Source: Allochromatium warmingii
Lineage (GTDB): Bacteria; Pseudomonadota; Gammaproteobacteria; Chromatiales; Chromatiaceae
Reading direction: 5' to 3'
Length of the DNA stretch: 64,000 nt
Assembly (NCBI RefSeq): GCF_900107145.1
Contig: NZ_FNOW01000012.1
Location: 1-64,000, forward strand
Made by a program: the position numbers and the translations under genes. Below are positions 1-9,489 of this stretch, in pieces. Numbering within the stretch: position 1 is the first letter of the stretch; the number at the start of each line of letters is the position of its first letter. The notes beneath the pieces were generated by a model. The model made no database searches. It was given only the letters and a program-made list of their open reading frames with translations, and was not told the DNA's origin.

Positions 1-1674
1 GGGCCGCATAATGTGTTGGGATTGGAAGTTAATGAGTTTGCGGCGGAATTGGCGCGGGTGACGGTGTGGATTGGGGATATTCAGTGGTGTCGGCGCAATA
101 AATATGAACCGGCAATGAATCCAATTTTGCGTCCGTTAGAGGGGATTGCGCATCGGGATGCGTTATTGAATGCGGATGGGAGTGAGGCCGAATGGCCGCC
201 AGCGGATGTGATTGTCGGGAATCCGCCGTTTTTGGGTGGCAGTAAAAAGCGTCGAGCGTTGGGAGATGCGGTCTTTGAGCGGTTGGAGCGCGTGTATTCG
301 GGGCGCGTTCCAGCGGGTGCGGATTTGGTGTGTTATTGGTTTGAAAAAGCACGAGCGCAGATTGAATCGGGTCAGGCTCAGGCGGCGGGATTGGTGGCAA
401 CTAATTCGATTCGTCAGCCAACTAATCGACCTGTACTTGATCGAATTAACCAAAGCACCCAGATTTTTCACGCATGGAGCGATGAACCTTGGATTAACGA
501 AGGCGCTGCTGTTCGCGTATCGTTAATTGTATTTGGCAATGTAAATGCTGGCAAAAATTTTCTAAATGGTAAATCTGTAACTGGAATCAATAGTGATTTA
601 ACTGATAAAGCTGTAAGTAGTTCTGGCGCTGAATTAGATTTCACTAAAGCTGTTCGGCTCATTGAAAATAAAATTGCTTTTCAAGGTACGAAAAAATATG
701 GTGATTTTGATATTTCTGGTGATTTAGCGCGTTCGTGGTTAAAAGAACCAAATCCGAACGGATGCAGGAATAGTGATGTTGTCAAACCTTGGCTAAACGG
801 CAGAAGCGTAACCGGACGATCAAGTGATACTTGGATTATTGATTTTGGTACAAATCTACCTGAAGAACAGGCAGCTTTGTATGAACTACCATTTGAGTAC
901 ATTTCAAAAAATGTAAAACCTTATCGAGATACCGTTAGACGTGAAAAAACTCGTGCGCGTTGGTGGATTCACGAAGAGCCACGTTCAGGTTTACGAAATG
1001 CGATTAAAGATATTAAGCGAGCGATTGCAACGCCAATGACGGCTAAACATAGAATGTTTTTATGGTTAGACACCTGCATTCTTCCCGATCAACAGCTTAT
1101 AATTATCGCCCGCTCTGACGACACAACCTTTGGCATTTTGCATTCACGTTTTCACGAACTCTGGTCATTGCGTCTCTGCACTTGGCTGGGAAAAGGAAAT
1201 GATCCACGCTACACCCCAACCACAACCTTTGAAACCTTCCCCTTTCCCGCTGGCCTCACCCCAGCCGATACTAAACACGGCACCGAAACCCTCGACAGCG
1301 GAGCTATTAGCCCAATCGTCGCTGATGAATTAAAAGAACGCGCCCGCGCTATTGCCAACGCTGCCCATCAACTCAATACACTCCGCAATAACTGGCTCAA
1401 TCCAAAAGAATGGGTTGATTGGGTCATTACCCCAGAAGAACAACAAGCTGGATTTCCTAGCCGCCCCATTGCCAAACCCGGCCATGAAACCGCATTAAAA
1501 CAACGCACCCTCACCAATTTATACAATAAACCACCCGCCTGGCTAATCAACGCCCATTGCGTCCTTGATATTGCCGTCGCACAAGCTTACGGCTGGGAAG
1601 ATTGCACACACGAATTACCAGACGACGTGATATTACAACGGCTGTTGGCGTTGAATTTGGCGCGTAATGCGTAG
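1..1674 (+). CDS. MmeI-like DNA methyltransferase, 5'-truncated by window edge
   Basis: The reading frame is open from base 1, so the N-terminus lies outside the window; 557 codons remain. Visible are the end of the SAM-binding part (VLGLEVN, then ELARVTVWIGDIQW) and the catalytic amino-methyltransferase motif IV NPPF within NPPFLGG, about residue 73. A long C-terminal part follows with the GKGNDPRYTPTTTFETFPFP signature typical of target-recognition regions in type IIG/IIL enzymes. In that family one protein carries nuclease, methylase and specificity domains and modifies adenine. Whether the nuclease domain is present cannot be seen here. A solitary methylase or a BREX PglX relative is possible but less likely. 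The downstream neighbour is a nucleotidyltransferase of toxin-antitoxin type, which suggests a defence-rich locus. Confidence 0.8.
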   Translation, partial: GPHNVLGLEVNEFAAELARVTVWIGDIQWCRRNKYEPAMNPILRPLEGIAHRDALLNADGSEAEWPPADVIVGNPPFLGGSKKRRALGDAVFERLERVYSGRVPAGADLVCYWFEKARAQIESGQAQAAGLVATNSIRQPTNRPVLDRINQSTQIFHAWSDEPWINEGAAVRVSLIVFGNVNAGKNFLNGKSVTGINSDLTDKAVSSSGAELDFTKAVRLIENKIAFQGTKKYGDFDISGDLARSWLKEPNPNGCRNSDVVKPWLNGRSVTGRSSDTWIIDFGTNLPEEQAALYELPFEYISKNVKPYRDTVRREKTRARWWIHEEPRSGLRNAIKDIKRAIATPMTAKHRMFLWLDTCILPDQQLIIIARSDDTTFGILHSRFHELWSLRLCTWLGKGNDPRYTPTTTFETFPFPAGLTPADTKHGTETLDSGAISPIVADELKERARAIANAAHQLNTLRNNWLNPKEWVDWVITPEEQQAGFPSRPIAKPGHETALKQRTLTNLYNKPPAWLINAHCVLDIAVAQAYGWEDCTHELPDDVILQRLLALNLARNA

Positions 1675-1716
1675 GGTACTAAAATAAATTGATAACTGGA
1701 GGTTGAAAATTATTCG

Positions 1717-2019
1717 ATGCGCGTTGCTTTATCTCTCGATCAACATGCTTTAGCCGAATTTTGCGAGCGGCATTATATCCGTCGCTTGTCGCTGTTTGGT
1801 TCGCAGTTAACTGGATTCGCTCGACCTGATAGCGATATTGATTTATTAGTTGAGTTCGATCCTGAGCATATTCTAGGACTGCTGCGTTTAGCGGGGATGG
1901 AAGCGGAATTATCGGAAATGCTTGGCGGATGTCCGGTTGATTTACGCACACCGCACGATCTATCACGCCATTTTCGTGATGAAGTATTGCAAACTGCTGA
2001 GGTTCAATATGCACGATAA
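1717..2019 (+). CDS. MntA-like nucleotidyltransferase (antitoxin type)
   Basis: A 100-residue minimal nucleotidyltransferase. The signature [20 protein letters not shown] (about residues 28-47) has the GSx(9)DxD arrangement that holds the catalytic metals. In MntA/HepT toxin-antitoxin modules this protein AMPylates and silences a HEPN ribonuclease. The ATG follows a GGAGG at 1699-1703 with long spacing. The partner gene overlaps its last 11 bases but is truncated (next entry), so this is probably an orphan antitoxin. The family assignment is strong; continued activity is inference. Confidence 0.85.
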   Translation: MRVALSLDQHALAEFCERHYIRRLSLFGSQLTGFARPDSDIDLLVEFDPEHILGLLRLAGMEAELSEMLGGCPVDLRTPHDLSRHFRDEVLQTAEVQYAR

Positions 2020-2200
2020 AGATCGCATTCGCTTTTTGCATATGATTGAAGCAGCGGAGGATGTACGTCAATTTATCGAAGGACGCCAGCGTTCAGAATT
2101 GGATAGCAACCGAATGCTGTTGTTTGCGCTAGTACGCGCTATTGAAATCATTGGTGAAGCTTTCTGGTCACGAAGCTCCAGCTTCGTGACCCGCAGCTAA
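2009..2200 (+). pseudogene. HepT-like HEPN toxin, 3'-truncated
   Basis: Starts at an ATG overlapping the end of the nucleotidyltransferase gene, the usual arrangement of MntA/HepT pairs. The first 51 residues match the N-terminal half of DUF86/HepT proteins (IRFLHMIEAAEDVRQFI ... LVRAIEIIGEA). The frame then runs into a perfect palindrome and stops after 63 residues. The normal second half, with the Rx4HxY ribonuclease motif (present in the intact hepT at 26278-26604), is absent. Nothing resembling it could be found downstream to 2600. The broken gene should be inactive as a nuclease. Loss by palindrome-associated deletion is my inference. Confidence 0.75.
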
Positions 2201-2229
2201 TTAAAGACATGACGAAGCTGGAGCTTCGT
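2166..2229. repeat. Palindromic repeat family A, two copies
   Basis: Copy 1 (2166-2191) has perfect 12-bp arms GGTCACGAAGCT / AGCTTCGTGACC around CC. Copy 2 (2212-2229) has 8-bp arms ACGAAGCT / AGCTTCGT around GG. Relatives occur at 27864-27889 and 27912-27937. The first copy forms the last codons of the truncated hepT frame. These look like dispersed REP-type extragenic palindromes. Confidence 0.85.
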
Positions 2230-2589
2230 TACGACAAAGGTGCTGATGGATATAAGATTATTCAGAGATTTCGTTTACACGGATAAACAGTAAAATGTTG
2301 CAATGCGTAAATTTAGATTGCTCAAGGTGATTCATGGCAATCAGTTAGTGGTGATTTGTTCGGGACAGCATCTATAGATTGATGAGAATACGCTTGTTGT
2401 GTGTACAGCGTACCCTAAGAAAAATAGCGTAAAATAACGGTTGCATTCGGTGCAGATTCGCGTATGGTGACGGGTCATACACCACGCGCCATCCGGTCGG
2501 CGCGGCCTGTCTCTCGGTTGATCTCCCGCCAATGGTTCACCCGTCACGACTCTTACGTACCCTACGCCTAGACCGGCCCAGACGCTGAT
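2230..2589. other. Long gene-free leader upstream of the helicase gene
   Basis: No convincing gene. Two CGTACCCTA motifs (near 2409 and 2556) match one arm of the palindrome at 8564-8588. The span is a plausible long 5' untranslated region for the cold-shock-type helicase downstream. I recognise no known riboswitch in it. Confidence 0.5.
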
Positions 2590-2617
2590 TCCTGGGTAGG
2601 CCGACCCAGGAGCTTTC
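2590..2617 (+). promoter_or_regulatory. Hairpin occluding the helicase ribosome binding site
   Basis: CCTGGGT (2591-2597) pairs with ACCCAGG (2604-2610) across a 6-base loop, extendable by one A-T pair. The Shine-Dalgarno AGGAG (2608-2612) lies half inside the 3' arm, five bases before the ATG at 2618. Such a hairpin could limit translation until melted by temperature or by the helicase itself. The pairing is visible; the regulatory role is inferred. Confidence 0.5.
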
Positions 2618-3940
2618 ATGTCGTTTTCCGCGCTCGGCCTCTCGGCCGAACTGCTGCGTGCTATCGCGGCGCAGGGCTATACCCAGCCGACGCCGATCCA
2701 ATCTCAAGCTATTCCCGCTGTTCTGTCCCGCCGCGATGTGCTCGCTGCCGCCCAAACCGGCACCGGCAAAACTGCTGCGTTTACGCTGCCGATGTTGCAG
2801 CGGTTGAGTCAGTCTGATGCGCGGCACCGCGCTCCCCGCGCATTGGTGTTGACGCCGACTCGTGAACTCGCGGCTCAGGTGGGCGAGAGTGTCAGTACCT
2901 ATGGTCAGCATCTGCCCCTAAAAGCGCTGCAAATTTTCGGCGGGGTTGGGCTGGGGCCGCAGACCACTGCGCTCAGACGCGGTGTTGATATTCTGGTCGC
3001 CACGCCGGGCCGCTTGCTCGATCATGTGTCACAGGGCAACGTCGATCTGTCCAAAATCGAATTTTTCGTGCTCGATGAAGCGGATCGAATGCTGGATATG
3101 GGTTTTATCCATGATATTCGGCGCGTCCTTAAATTGCTGCCTGCCGCTCGTCAAAATCTGTTGTTCTCCGCGACCTATTCCCGCGAGATCGAGCAACTCG
3201 CCGTCGGTTTACTGCGTAATCCGTTGCGGATCGACGTTGCGCCGCGCAATACCGCCGCCGAGACTGTGACGCAAATCGTGCATCCGGTGGCACGCGATGC
3301 CAAGCGTTCGCTGCTGTCGCATCTGATTTTGAACGGCGATTGGCAGCAGGTGCTGATTTTCACCCGCACCAAGCATGGCGCAAATCGACTCGCTGAACAG
3401 CTTGAGCGCGATGGCATCACGGCGGCGGCGATCCACGGTAACAAGAGTCAGGGTGCGCGTACACGGGCACTGGCTGAGTTCAAAAGCGGTGCATTACGGG
3501 CGCTGGTGGCGACGGATATTGCCGCACGCGGTCTGGATATCGACCGCTTGCCGCATGTTGTCAACTTTGAGTTGCCGAATGTGCCAGAAGATTATGTGCA
3601 TCGCATCGGCCGCACCGGTCGCGCTGGCGCAGATGGCACCGCTGTTTCGCTGATTAGCCCCGATGAGCGCGGTTTATTGGCAGGCATCGAGCGGTTACTC
3701 GGACGGCGCATCGACGTACAGCGCATCGACGGCTTTGCCGAACGCGGCGCGACCGATGAAACCTTGCAAGCCGATGTGCGCCGACAATCGCCAGCACCGC
3801 GCAAGCATCATGCCCGTCCGCGTGCTGATGGACGTGAGCAAGGCAATCAACGTGCCCAGACCGCGCATCCACGCAGTCATGCCCGCAAGACGACCAACGG
3901 GCGCAGTCATGGCGGTGCCCGGCCACGCGCTACGGTCTGA
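2618..3940 (+). CDS. rhlE: DEAD-box ATP-dependent RNA helicase, RhlE type
   Basis: 440 residues. The two RecA-like domains carry the full motif set: Q motif YTQPTPIQ (21-28), Walker A AQTGTGKT (45-52), PTRELA, DEAD (about 153), SAT, and HRIGRTGR in the second domain. After about residue 370 comes a basic, Arg/His-rich low-complexity tail, typical of RhlE/CsdA-like proteins that use it to bind RNA. The protein unwinds short RNA duplexes, in ribosome assembly or mRNA decay at low temperature. It is followed 144 bp downstream by an RRM protein on the same strand; the pair looks like an RNA-remodelling unit. Start chosen at the ATG with AGGAG five bases upstream. Confidence 0.93.
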   Translation: MSFSALGLSAELLRAIAAQGYTQPTPIQSQAIPAVLSRRDVLAAAQTGTGKTAAFTLPMLQRLSQSDARHRAPRALVLTPTRELAAQVGESVSTYGQHLPLKALQIFGGVGLGPQTTALRRGVDILVATPGRLLDHVSQGNVDLSKIEFFVLDEADRMLDMGFIHDIRRVLKLLPAARQNLLFSATYSREIEQLAVGLLRNPLRIDVAPRNTAAETVTQIVHPVARDAKRSLLSHLILNGDWQQVLIFTRTKHGANRLAEQLERDGITAAAIHGNKSQGARTRALAEFKSGALRALVATDIAARGLDIDRLPHVVNFELPNVPEDYVHRIGRTGRAGADGTAVSLISPDERGLLAGIERLLGRRIDVQRIDGFAERGATDETLQADVRRQSPAPRKHHARPRADGREQGNQRAQTAHPRSHARKTTNGRSHGGARPRATV

Positions 3941-4084
3941 TTGCAGTCTGATACTGATTTGATTGGCACGACCAATTTTCGCGGAACGGCTTCGGCCCGA
4001 CCGCATCTACTCCAGCCAGCGGGCGCATCGGCCGGCAGCGGAGTTCCTTTTAATCGATGCGCAGTTCCCCACGAGACGAGACTG

Positions 4085-4366
4085 ATGAATATTTATGTTG
4101 GCAACCTGGCTTACAGCGTAACCCAAGACGATCTACGCGAGGCCTTTGGTGCCTACGGCAATGTCGAAAGCGCAAACCTTATCACCGATAAATTCACCGG
4201 TGATTCCAAAGGTTTTGCTTTTGTCGAAATGCCCAGCAATTCCGAGGCCGATGCGGCCATTAAGGGTCTGAATGAGACTCCGCTCAAGGGGCGTCCTCTG
4301 CGCGTCAATCAAGCCAAGCCGCGTTCGGATCGTCCGGCGCGCAGTGGCGGCGGCGCACGTTGGTAG
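4085..4366 (+). CDS. RRM-domain RNA-binding protein
   Basis: 93 residues forming a single RNA recognition motif. RNP2 is IYVGNLAY at the N-terminus and RNP1 is KGFAFVEM near residue 45. A short basic Arg/Gly tail follows (RPARSGGGARW). The internal ATG at 4085 is chosen because it places RNP2 at residues 2-9 as in bacterial Rbp proteins; the upstream in-frame extension has no homology. Small RRM proteins of this type bind single-stranded RNA and are often cold-induced. Position directly after rhlE and before a strong terminator suggests cotranscription with the helicase. Confidence 0.92.
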   Translation: MNIYVGNLAYSVTQDDLREAFGAYGNVESANLITDKFTGDSKGFAFVEMPSNSEADAAIKGLNETPLKGRPLRVNQAKPRSDRPARSGGGARW

Positions 4367-4410
4367 TAGTCGTTCATTCCAGCGTTTAAATACGCTGGGA
4401 CGACGCTAGA

Positions 4411-4465
4411 AAAACACCGCGCTCGCTGGATGGGATGACTCTCTCCAGCGGGTGCGGTGTTTTTT
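4411..4465 (+). terminator. Rho-independent terminator after the RRM gene
   Basis: AAAACACCGC (4411-4420) pairs with GCGGTGTTTT (from 4454), with a second inner stem CTGGA/TCCAG and a T-run to 4465. A weaker hairpin, CCAGCGT/ACGCTGG, precedes it at 4379-4398. Confidence 0.85.
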
Positions 4466-4548
4466 ATGGTGCGGTAGTCAGCGCAAGCACGATTAAACGC
4501 CAATAATCGCTAAAAGCCCGAAGCCGTATTTTATTTACTCAATGTTAT

Positions 4549-6249
4549 TTACTCAACAACTTGCGCATAATTCTGTCCGCGCACATTTTGCAATAAGGTC
4601 TCAACCTCGGTTGTCGAAACGCCGAGCATTGATAACGCCTCAGCGCCTAAACGCAAGCTGCTTTCAATCGCTTCAGGATACGCTCGCGTTGCTCCCGCCC
4701 GCATTAAACTGCCACAGGCATCGAGATCACGCGCCCGCGCAATCACCGGAACGTGATTATACGCTTGGCGAATATGCGACACCGCCCGCAATGCGGTTGG
4801 CCCGTGGTCAATGGTTAAAATCACTAACACTGCGCTTTCTACATGCGCTGCCATCAATAATTCCATATCGCCAATATCTCCATAATATACCGGTCGCCCA
4901 TCGCGCACCCCTTGCTCAACATGCGCTGGATTGGTGTCAAAGGCGATAAATGGAATTTGATTCACTTCTAGTAGGGTCGCAATTGTATGCCCAACGCGCC
5001 CATAACCGCCGATAACCACGCGATCTTTTGGCGACACTCCCGTTGTCGTTAAATCAAACGATTGAATTGCACTCGGACGCCGCTCCAGCCGCCGTGCGAC
5101 CTGATCGCCAATCCGCACTAAAATAGGCGTGAGCATCATGCTCACTGAAATCACACTGAGCGCAATGACAAAGGTTGCATCATCAATCAAGCCCAGTGTT
5201 TTCGCAAAGCCAAATAAAACAAAGCCAAATTCACCATTTTGCGCCAATAAAAACGCTACGCGCGTTGCCATACCGCGTGGCAAGCCGAATAACACAGCGA
5301 TTACAAATAAGACACTGAGCTTAATCGCCAGAATAATCAGAACATGCTGCGCCAGTAACCACGGATGTGCAGCAATCGCTGGTAAATCAATTGACATTCC
5401 AACTGCAACAAAAAACAGGCTCATCAACAAGCCCTTAAATGGCTCAACATGCGCTTGCACTTGAAAACTAAAGCGCGTGGTTGACAGCAGCATTCCCATC
5501 ATAAATGCGCCGAGCGCCATCGATAATCCAGCTTCGTGCATCGCCCAAGCTGCTAAAAAAACCGATAGCAATACGACCAAAGCAAAGGCTTCGCGGTTGT
5601 TTTGACGTAATAATCGATCTAATACAAATGGCACCACATAGCGTCCAGCAACTAATACCAAGCCAACCAGTACGATGATCTGTAACACCTGTTGACTCAA
5701 AGCAACTGATTCACTGGTGCGCCCGAGATCGGACATCAGCGGTACAATAGCCAGCAGTGGAACAACGGCTAAATCTTGCATTAACAATACGGCAAATGCG
5801 GTCGTACCGTGGCGGGTGCTTAAATCGCCGCGTTCGTGTAAAAGCTGCATTACCAATGCAGTTGAAGACAGTGCCAACGTCAATCCCATCAATAGTGCCA
5901 CTGGCCAAGATGGGGAATAAAACGATAGATAAAAAGCAATAAATAATCCTGAAAGCAGAATTTGCACCGTGCCGAGTCCAAATACCTCGCGGCGCAATGC
6001 CCAGAGCCGTTTTGGTTGCATCTCCAGCCCGATCATAAACAGCAGCAATACCACCCCAAGTTCAGTGAAATTGCGCACCGCATCAACATGCGCGGTGACA
6101 TAAGGGCCGGGCGAATGCGGCCCGACCGCAATTCCGGCGACCAATAGGCCCAGAATCGAGCCAAGCCCCAAATGCTTAAACAGCGTCACCGAGAGCGCGG
6201 CAGCGGTCAGGAGCACAATAGCGGACACGATAAAACTATGCAGTTCCAC
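4549..6249 (-). CDS. Kef/YbaL-type cation:proton antiporter with TrkA-N domain
   Basis: 566 residues. The N-terminal two thirds is a CPA2-family antiporter with about 12 hydrophobic segments and the conserved LLLFMIGLEM and LLAQNGEFGFVLF stretches. The C-terminal third is a Rossmann RCK (TrkA-N) domain with the nucleotide-binding motif GGYGRVGH at about residue 416. The family exports K+ or exchanges monovalent cations for protons across the inner membrane under ligand control. Start is a GTG preceded by GAGG about ten bases upstream. It is divergent from the hybrid kinase gene. Length suits the KefB/KefC/YbaL group; which subgroup is not decided here. Confidence 0.9.
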   Translation of the reverse strand: MELHSFIVSAIVLLTAAALSVTLFKHLGLGSILGLLVAGIAVGPHSPGPYVTAHVDAVRNFTELGVVLLLFMIGLEMQPKRLWALRREVFGLGTVQILLSGLFIAFYLSFYSPSWPVALLMGLTLALSSTALVMQLLHERGDLSTRHGTTAFAVLLMQDLAVVPLLAIVPLMSDLGRTSESVALSQQVLQIIVLVGLVLVAGRYVVPFVLDRLLRQNNREAFALVVLLSVFLAAWAMHEAGLSMALGAFMMGMLLSTTRFSFQVQAHVEPFKGLLMSLFFVAVGMSIDLPAIAAHPWLLAQHVLIILAIKLSVLFVIAVLFGLPRGMATRVAFLLAQNGEFGFVLFGFAKTLGLIDDATFVIALSVISVSMMLTPILVRIGDQVARRLERRPSAIQSFDLTTTGVSPKDRVVIGGYGRVGHTIATLLEVNQIPFIAFDTNPAHVEQGVRDGRPVYYGDIGDMELLMAAHVESAVLVILTIDHGPTALRAVSHIRQAYNHVPVIARARDLDACGSLMRAGATRAYPEAIESSLRLGAEALSMLGVSTTEVETLLQNVRGQNYAQVVE

Positions 6250-6463
6250 GGAACATCAATCCTCGCTTACAGCAAAATGTTGACAGGGTTCAGGCGGCAC
6301 ACAGCGGCTACGACACAATAATTATGCGCCAAAATGCCTACCGCGCCCCTAGATCGGCTGTGTGCCATAGTTTAACCTTAGCAGCGTTCTACAAACGCTG
6401 TCACGCAAGGTGAGAATTGATTTTCACCACCCTGCACGTTATCAAGCGATTCCGAGGTCTGGC

Positions 6464-8548
6464 ATGGATGAATTATCGACCACGTACAACACCGATATTC
6501 CGAGCACCGATGCTTGGGATACTGAAACCCGTTTTCATGCGCTATTTGAGCAAATTCAAGCGATTTCAGTGCAGGGTTATGACTGTAATCGTCGGCTAAT
6601 TTATTGGAATGCGGCAAGCACCGCGCTTTATGGCTATTGCGCTGAAGAAGCACTTGGGCGTCAGCTTGAAGATCTGATTATTCCAGACTCCATGCGTGAA
6701 ACACTGATCACCGGTGTGAATGCTTGGGTTGCAGGTGGGCCGCCGATTCCAGCCGGTGAATTAACACTTAAACGTGCTGATGGTTCGCCGGTGCGGGTTT
6801 TTTCGAGCCATGTCATGTTACGTGGCCCAGATGGTCAAGCGCAAATGTATTGCGTTGATATTGATCTCACCGAACGCCAGCGCATTCAAGACGAATTAGA
6901 AACCTATCGCTCTCATCTTGAAGATTTAGTTGCGGAACGCACCACGCAATTATCCGAAGCTCGCGCTCAAGCCGAAGCGGCGAATCAAGCTAAAAGCGCA
7001 TTTTTGGCCAATATGAGCCATGAAATTCGCACACCGTTGAATGCCATTCTTGGGCTGACCTATCTGTTAATCCGCGATCAATCAGCATCGCCAAAATCCC
7101 GCGATATTTTGACTAAAATTGAACATTCGGCCAATCATTTGCTCTCGATTATCAATGATATTCTGGATGTTTCAAAAATCGAGGCGGGTAAATTTACCCT
7201 GCACGCTCAGGATTTCCCAACTCAAGATTTATTTGAACAACTTGATTCATTAATATTAGGACAAATTCGCACTAAAGGGTTACATTTTAGTCGGCAAACT
7301 GCGAATTTACCGCCGGTGCTGCATGGCGATCAGGCTTGTTTACGACAGGCGTTGCTGAATTATCTCTCAAACGCGATTAAATTCACGCGGGCTGGTGAAG
7401 TGAAGCTCGTCGCCGAGGTGCTTGACGAAACACCGACAGATGTTTTAATTCGGTTTGAAGTCTTTGATACTGGATTGGGCATTGCGCCGACCGATCTAGC
7501 GCGTTTATTTCAGCCATTTTCGCAAGTTGATTACTCGACAACACGCCAGTTTGAAGGCACTGGCTTAGGGCTGGTCATTACCCAGCGCCTCGCGCAGCTT
7601 ATGGGGGGCGAAACGGGCGCCGAAAGTCAGCTTGGGCGGGGGAGTCGTTTTTGGATTACTGTACGGTTGGGCAAAAGTTTAAATACAGATGCGCTCGCGT
7701 CATTGCCCACGGCACCGGAAGCGGCGACCGAACAGCGGCTCCGCGAGACCTTTGCTGGAGCGCGAATTTTGGTTGCTGAAGATAATGAAATCAATCAAGA
7801 AGTCATCCGTAATTTGCTCGAACTCGCTGGATTGCAGGTCGATTTAGCTATTTCAGGTGAACATGCAATTGCACTGGCCTGTCGTGCGCAGTATGACCTG
7901 ATTTTAATGGATATTCAGATGCCAAAACTTGATGGCGTACAGGCGACACGTCAATTACGTGCGCGTCATGATTGGTCGCCTTGCCCGATTTTAGCTATGA
8001 CTGCGAATGTATTTGCAGAGGAGCGGCAGATTTATCTCGATGCCGGCATGGATGACCATATTCCTAAGCCAGTTGATCCGCCACATTTATATGCCATGCT
8101 GTTGAAATGGTTAGCACGCAGACCAGCAGCGAATACAGTTGCAGCCGCTTTAACAATAAAAACCGAATCTAAATCAGCTCCTGCACGGATTGAACGCCTG
8201 CGTGCATGTGCTGGGGTCGATCTTGAGTTTGGCTTGCGTATGGTGCGTGGTGACCTGAATATCTATATGCGGATTCTCGATAAGTATGTCTGCAATCATA
8301 GTACGGATTTACCACAATTACGCCAATTGCTCGACATAGCTGATTATAGCGCCGCGCATCAGATAGCACATACGCTCAAAGGTGCAGCTGGTACATTGGG
8401 ATTGACGCAGATACAAACACTGATGGCGGAATTGATTGAGGGGATACGCGCTCATCAATCCCCAGCAGATTTAAAGCAAATGTTACTAAAAGCGGAATTA
8501 GCGCAAACTGAGTTGCTGGATTGTTTGGCGGATGATAGGGAGAAATAA
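6464..8548 (+). CDS. Hybrid sensor histidine kinase (PAS-HisKA-HATPase-REC-HPt)
   Basis: 694 residues from the ATG at 6464, which has GAGG eight bases upstream. Domains in order: PAS (about 20-140), a coiled-coil linker, HisKA with the phospho-acceptor His in NMSHEIRTPLNA (about 186), HATPase_c with DTGLGI and GTGLGL boxes, a receiver with the acceptor Asp in ILMDIQMP (about 481), and a C-terminal HPt with AHTLKGAAG (His about 636). No transmembrane segment is seen, so it should be cytoplasmic, sensing through the PAS domain. With both REC and HPt it can pass phosphate to an outside response regulator, which is not encoded next to it. Confidence 0.92.
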   Translation: MDELSTTYNTDIPSTDAWDTETRFHALFEQIQAISVQGYDCNRRLIYWNAASTALYGYCAEEALGRQLEDLIIPDSMRETLITGVNAWVAGGPPIPAGELTLKRADGSPVRVFSSHVMLRGPDGQAQMYCVDIDLTERQRIQDELETYRSHLEDLVAERTTQLSEARAQAEAANQAKSAFLANMSHEIRTPLNAILGLTYLLIRDQSASPKSRDILTKIEHSANHLLSIINDILDVSKIEAGKFTLHAQDFPTQDLFEQLDSLILGQIRTKGLHFSRQTANLPPVLHGDQACLRQALLNYLSNAIKFTRAGEVKLVAEVLDETPTDVLIRFEVFDTGLGIAPTDLARLFQPFSQVDYSTTRQFEGTGLGLVITQRLAQLMGGETGAESQLGRGSRFWITVRLGKSLNTDALASLPTAPEAATEQRLRETFAGARILVAEDNEINQEVIRNLLELAGLQVDLAISGEHAIALACRAQYDLILMDIQMPKLDGVQATRQLRARHDWSPCPILAMTANVFAEERQIYLDAGMDDHIPKPVDPPHLYAMLLKWLARRPAANTVAAALTIKTESKSAPARIERLRACAGVDLEFGLRMVRGDLNIYMRILDKYVCNHSTDLPQLRQLLDIADYSAAHQIAHTLKGAAGTLGLTQIQTLMAELIEGIRAHQSPADLKQMLLKAELAQTELLDCLADDREK

Positions 8549-8563
8549 TGCGGCTTCGTAGCA

Positions 8564-8588
8564 GTAGGGTACGCACTGCGTACCCTAC
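8564..8588. repeat. Palindromic repeat family B
   Basis: Perfect 12-bp arms GTAGGGTACGCA / TGCGTACCCTAC around a single C, between the convergent kinase and protease genes. Single-arm versions occur near 2409 and 2556. It may also act as a two-way terminator. Confidence 0.8.
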
Positions 8589-8609
8589 TTTGAAAAACTT
8601 TGAAAAACC

Positions 8610-9374
8610 TCATAATGCCTTGCGTATCCGCGCTGCTCGTGCGCTTGGCTCAGGATGGGTCGCAACCATCTGCGTGACAAAATTCGAGCCTTGACCACTC
8701 ATAGTCGCCAGCTTTTCTAATGCGGTTGCCGCTCCGACTGGATTTCCGCCATTCTGTTTTAATGTCAATAAACCAAAATCATCAGCTTCGCGCTCATTGG
8801 CTTGCGAGAACTGCGCGTTAATCACTTTTTCGACTAAATCACCGAGTTGCGATGCTGTTAAAGCAGCAATGGTACCGCCCGCTGTGCTTTGTACAATTTT
8901 GCGTCCAGCTTGCGTCAAGAGCGCCGCCCGCATCCGTTGTGCGGTATGGCCTTTAGCAACATGCCCCATTTCATGGCCGATAATAAATAGCAGTTCATCG
9001 TCATTCATGGAATCCATCAATTTTGAATAAATGCGAATTGTGCCATCGGCCATCGCAAAGGCATTGATTTCGTTTTTCATGTACACCTTAATATCGAGGG
9101 GTACACCATTCACGCTTTTCAGATTTTTTGCCAGCTTATTGACGCGCTTTTGATAGGCGCTATTGGCTGAAGCGAGTGTATTTTCTTGATCCAGTGCCTG
9201 TGCTGCTGCTTGTGCTTTTTGCATCATCTGGGCATCGGTAATGGATGCTGCTTCCAGCAATGCTAAACCACCGCTCATTGCGGTACGGTCTGGCATGGTA
9301 TTACAGCCTGTTAATTGAATCGCGGCGAGACTTAACGCGATAACACGCACATATTTCCAGCCTATCGCTTGCAT
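8610..9374 (-). CDS. M48 family metalloprotease lipoprotein, LoiP/YggG-like
   Basis: 254 residues when started at the ATG at 9374, which has GAGGA upstream and gives a proper lipoprotein signal (hydrophobic stretch, lipobox QLTGC, Cys about 24). The zinc site is HEMGH (about residue 133) with the third ligand in NEREADDFG about 70 residues later. Proteins of this kind are outer-membrane-attached periplasmic proteases in envelope quality control. The longer upstream in-frame extension would bury the signal peptide and is rejected. Transcribed convergently with the hybrid kinase. Confidence 0.92.
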   Translation of the reverse strand: MQAIGWKYVRVIALSLAAIQLTGCNTMPDRTAMSGGLALLEAASITDAQMMQKAQAAAQALDQENTLASANSAYQKRVNKLAKNLKSVNGVPLDIKVYMKNEINAFAMADGTIRIYSKLMDSMNDDELLFIIGHEMGHVAKGHTAQRMRAALLTQAGRKIVQSTAGGTIAALTASQLGDLVEKVINAQFSQANEREADDFGLLTLKQNGGNPVGAATALEKLATMSGQGSNFVTQMVATHPEPSARAARIRKAL

Positions 9375-9489
9375 TAGCCCGTCCTCTTTATATTGAATGC
9401 GCATGATGGATGATGAATTGGCGCGAATGCGTTCGCGCACTGTTGGCGATTCGCCATCCCTGGCAGGCTCGACTCGTTGAACTCAGAAC

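Noticed and set aside
1679-2071. A 130-residue minus-strand frame opposite the nucleotidyltransferase
   Set aside because: Antisense to a clear GSx(9)DxD protein with its own ribosome binding site; no homology.
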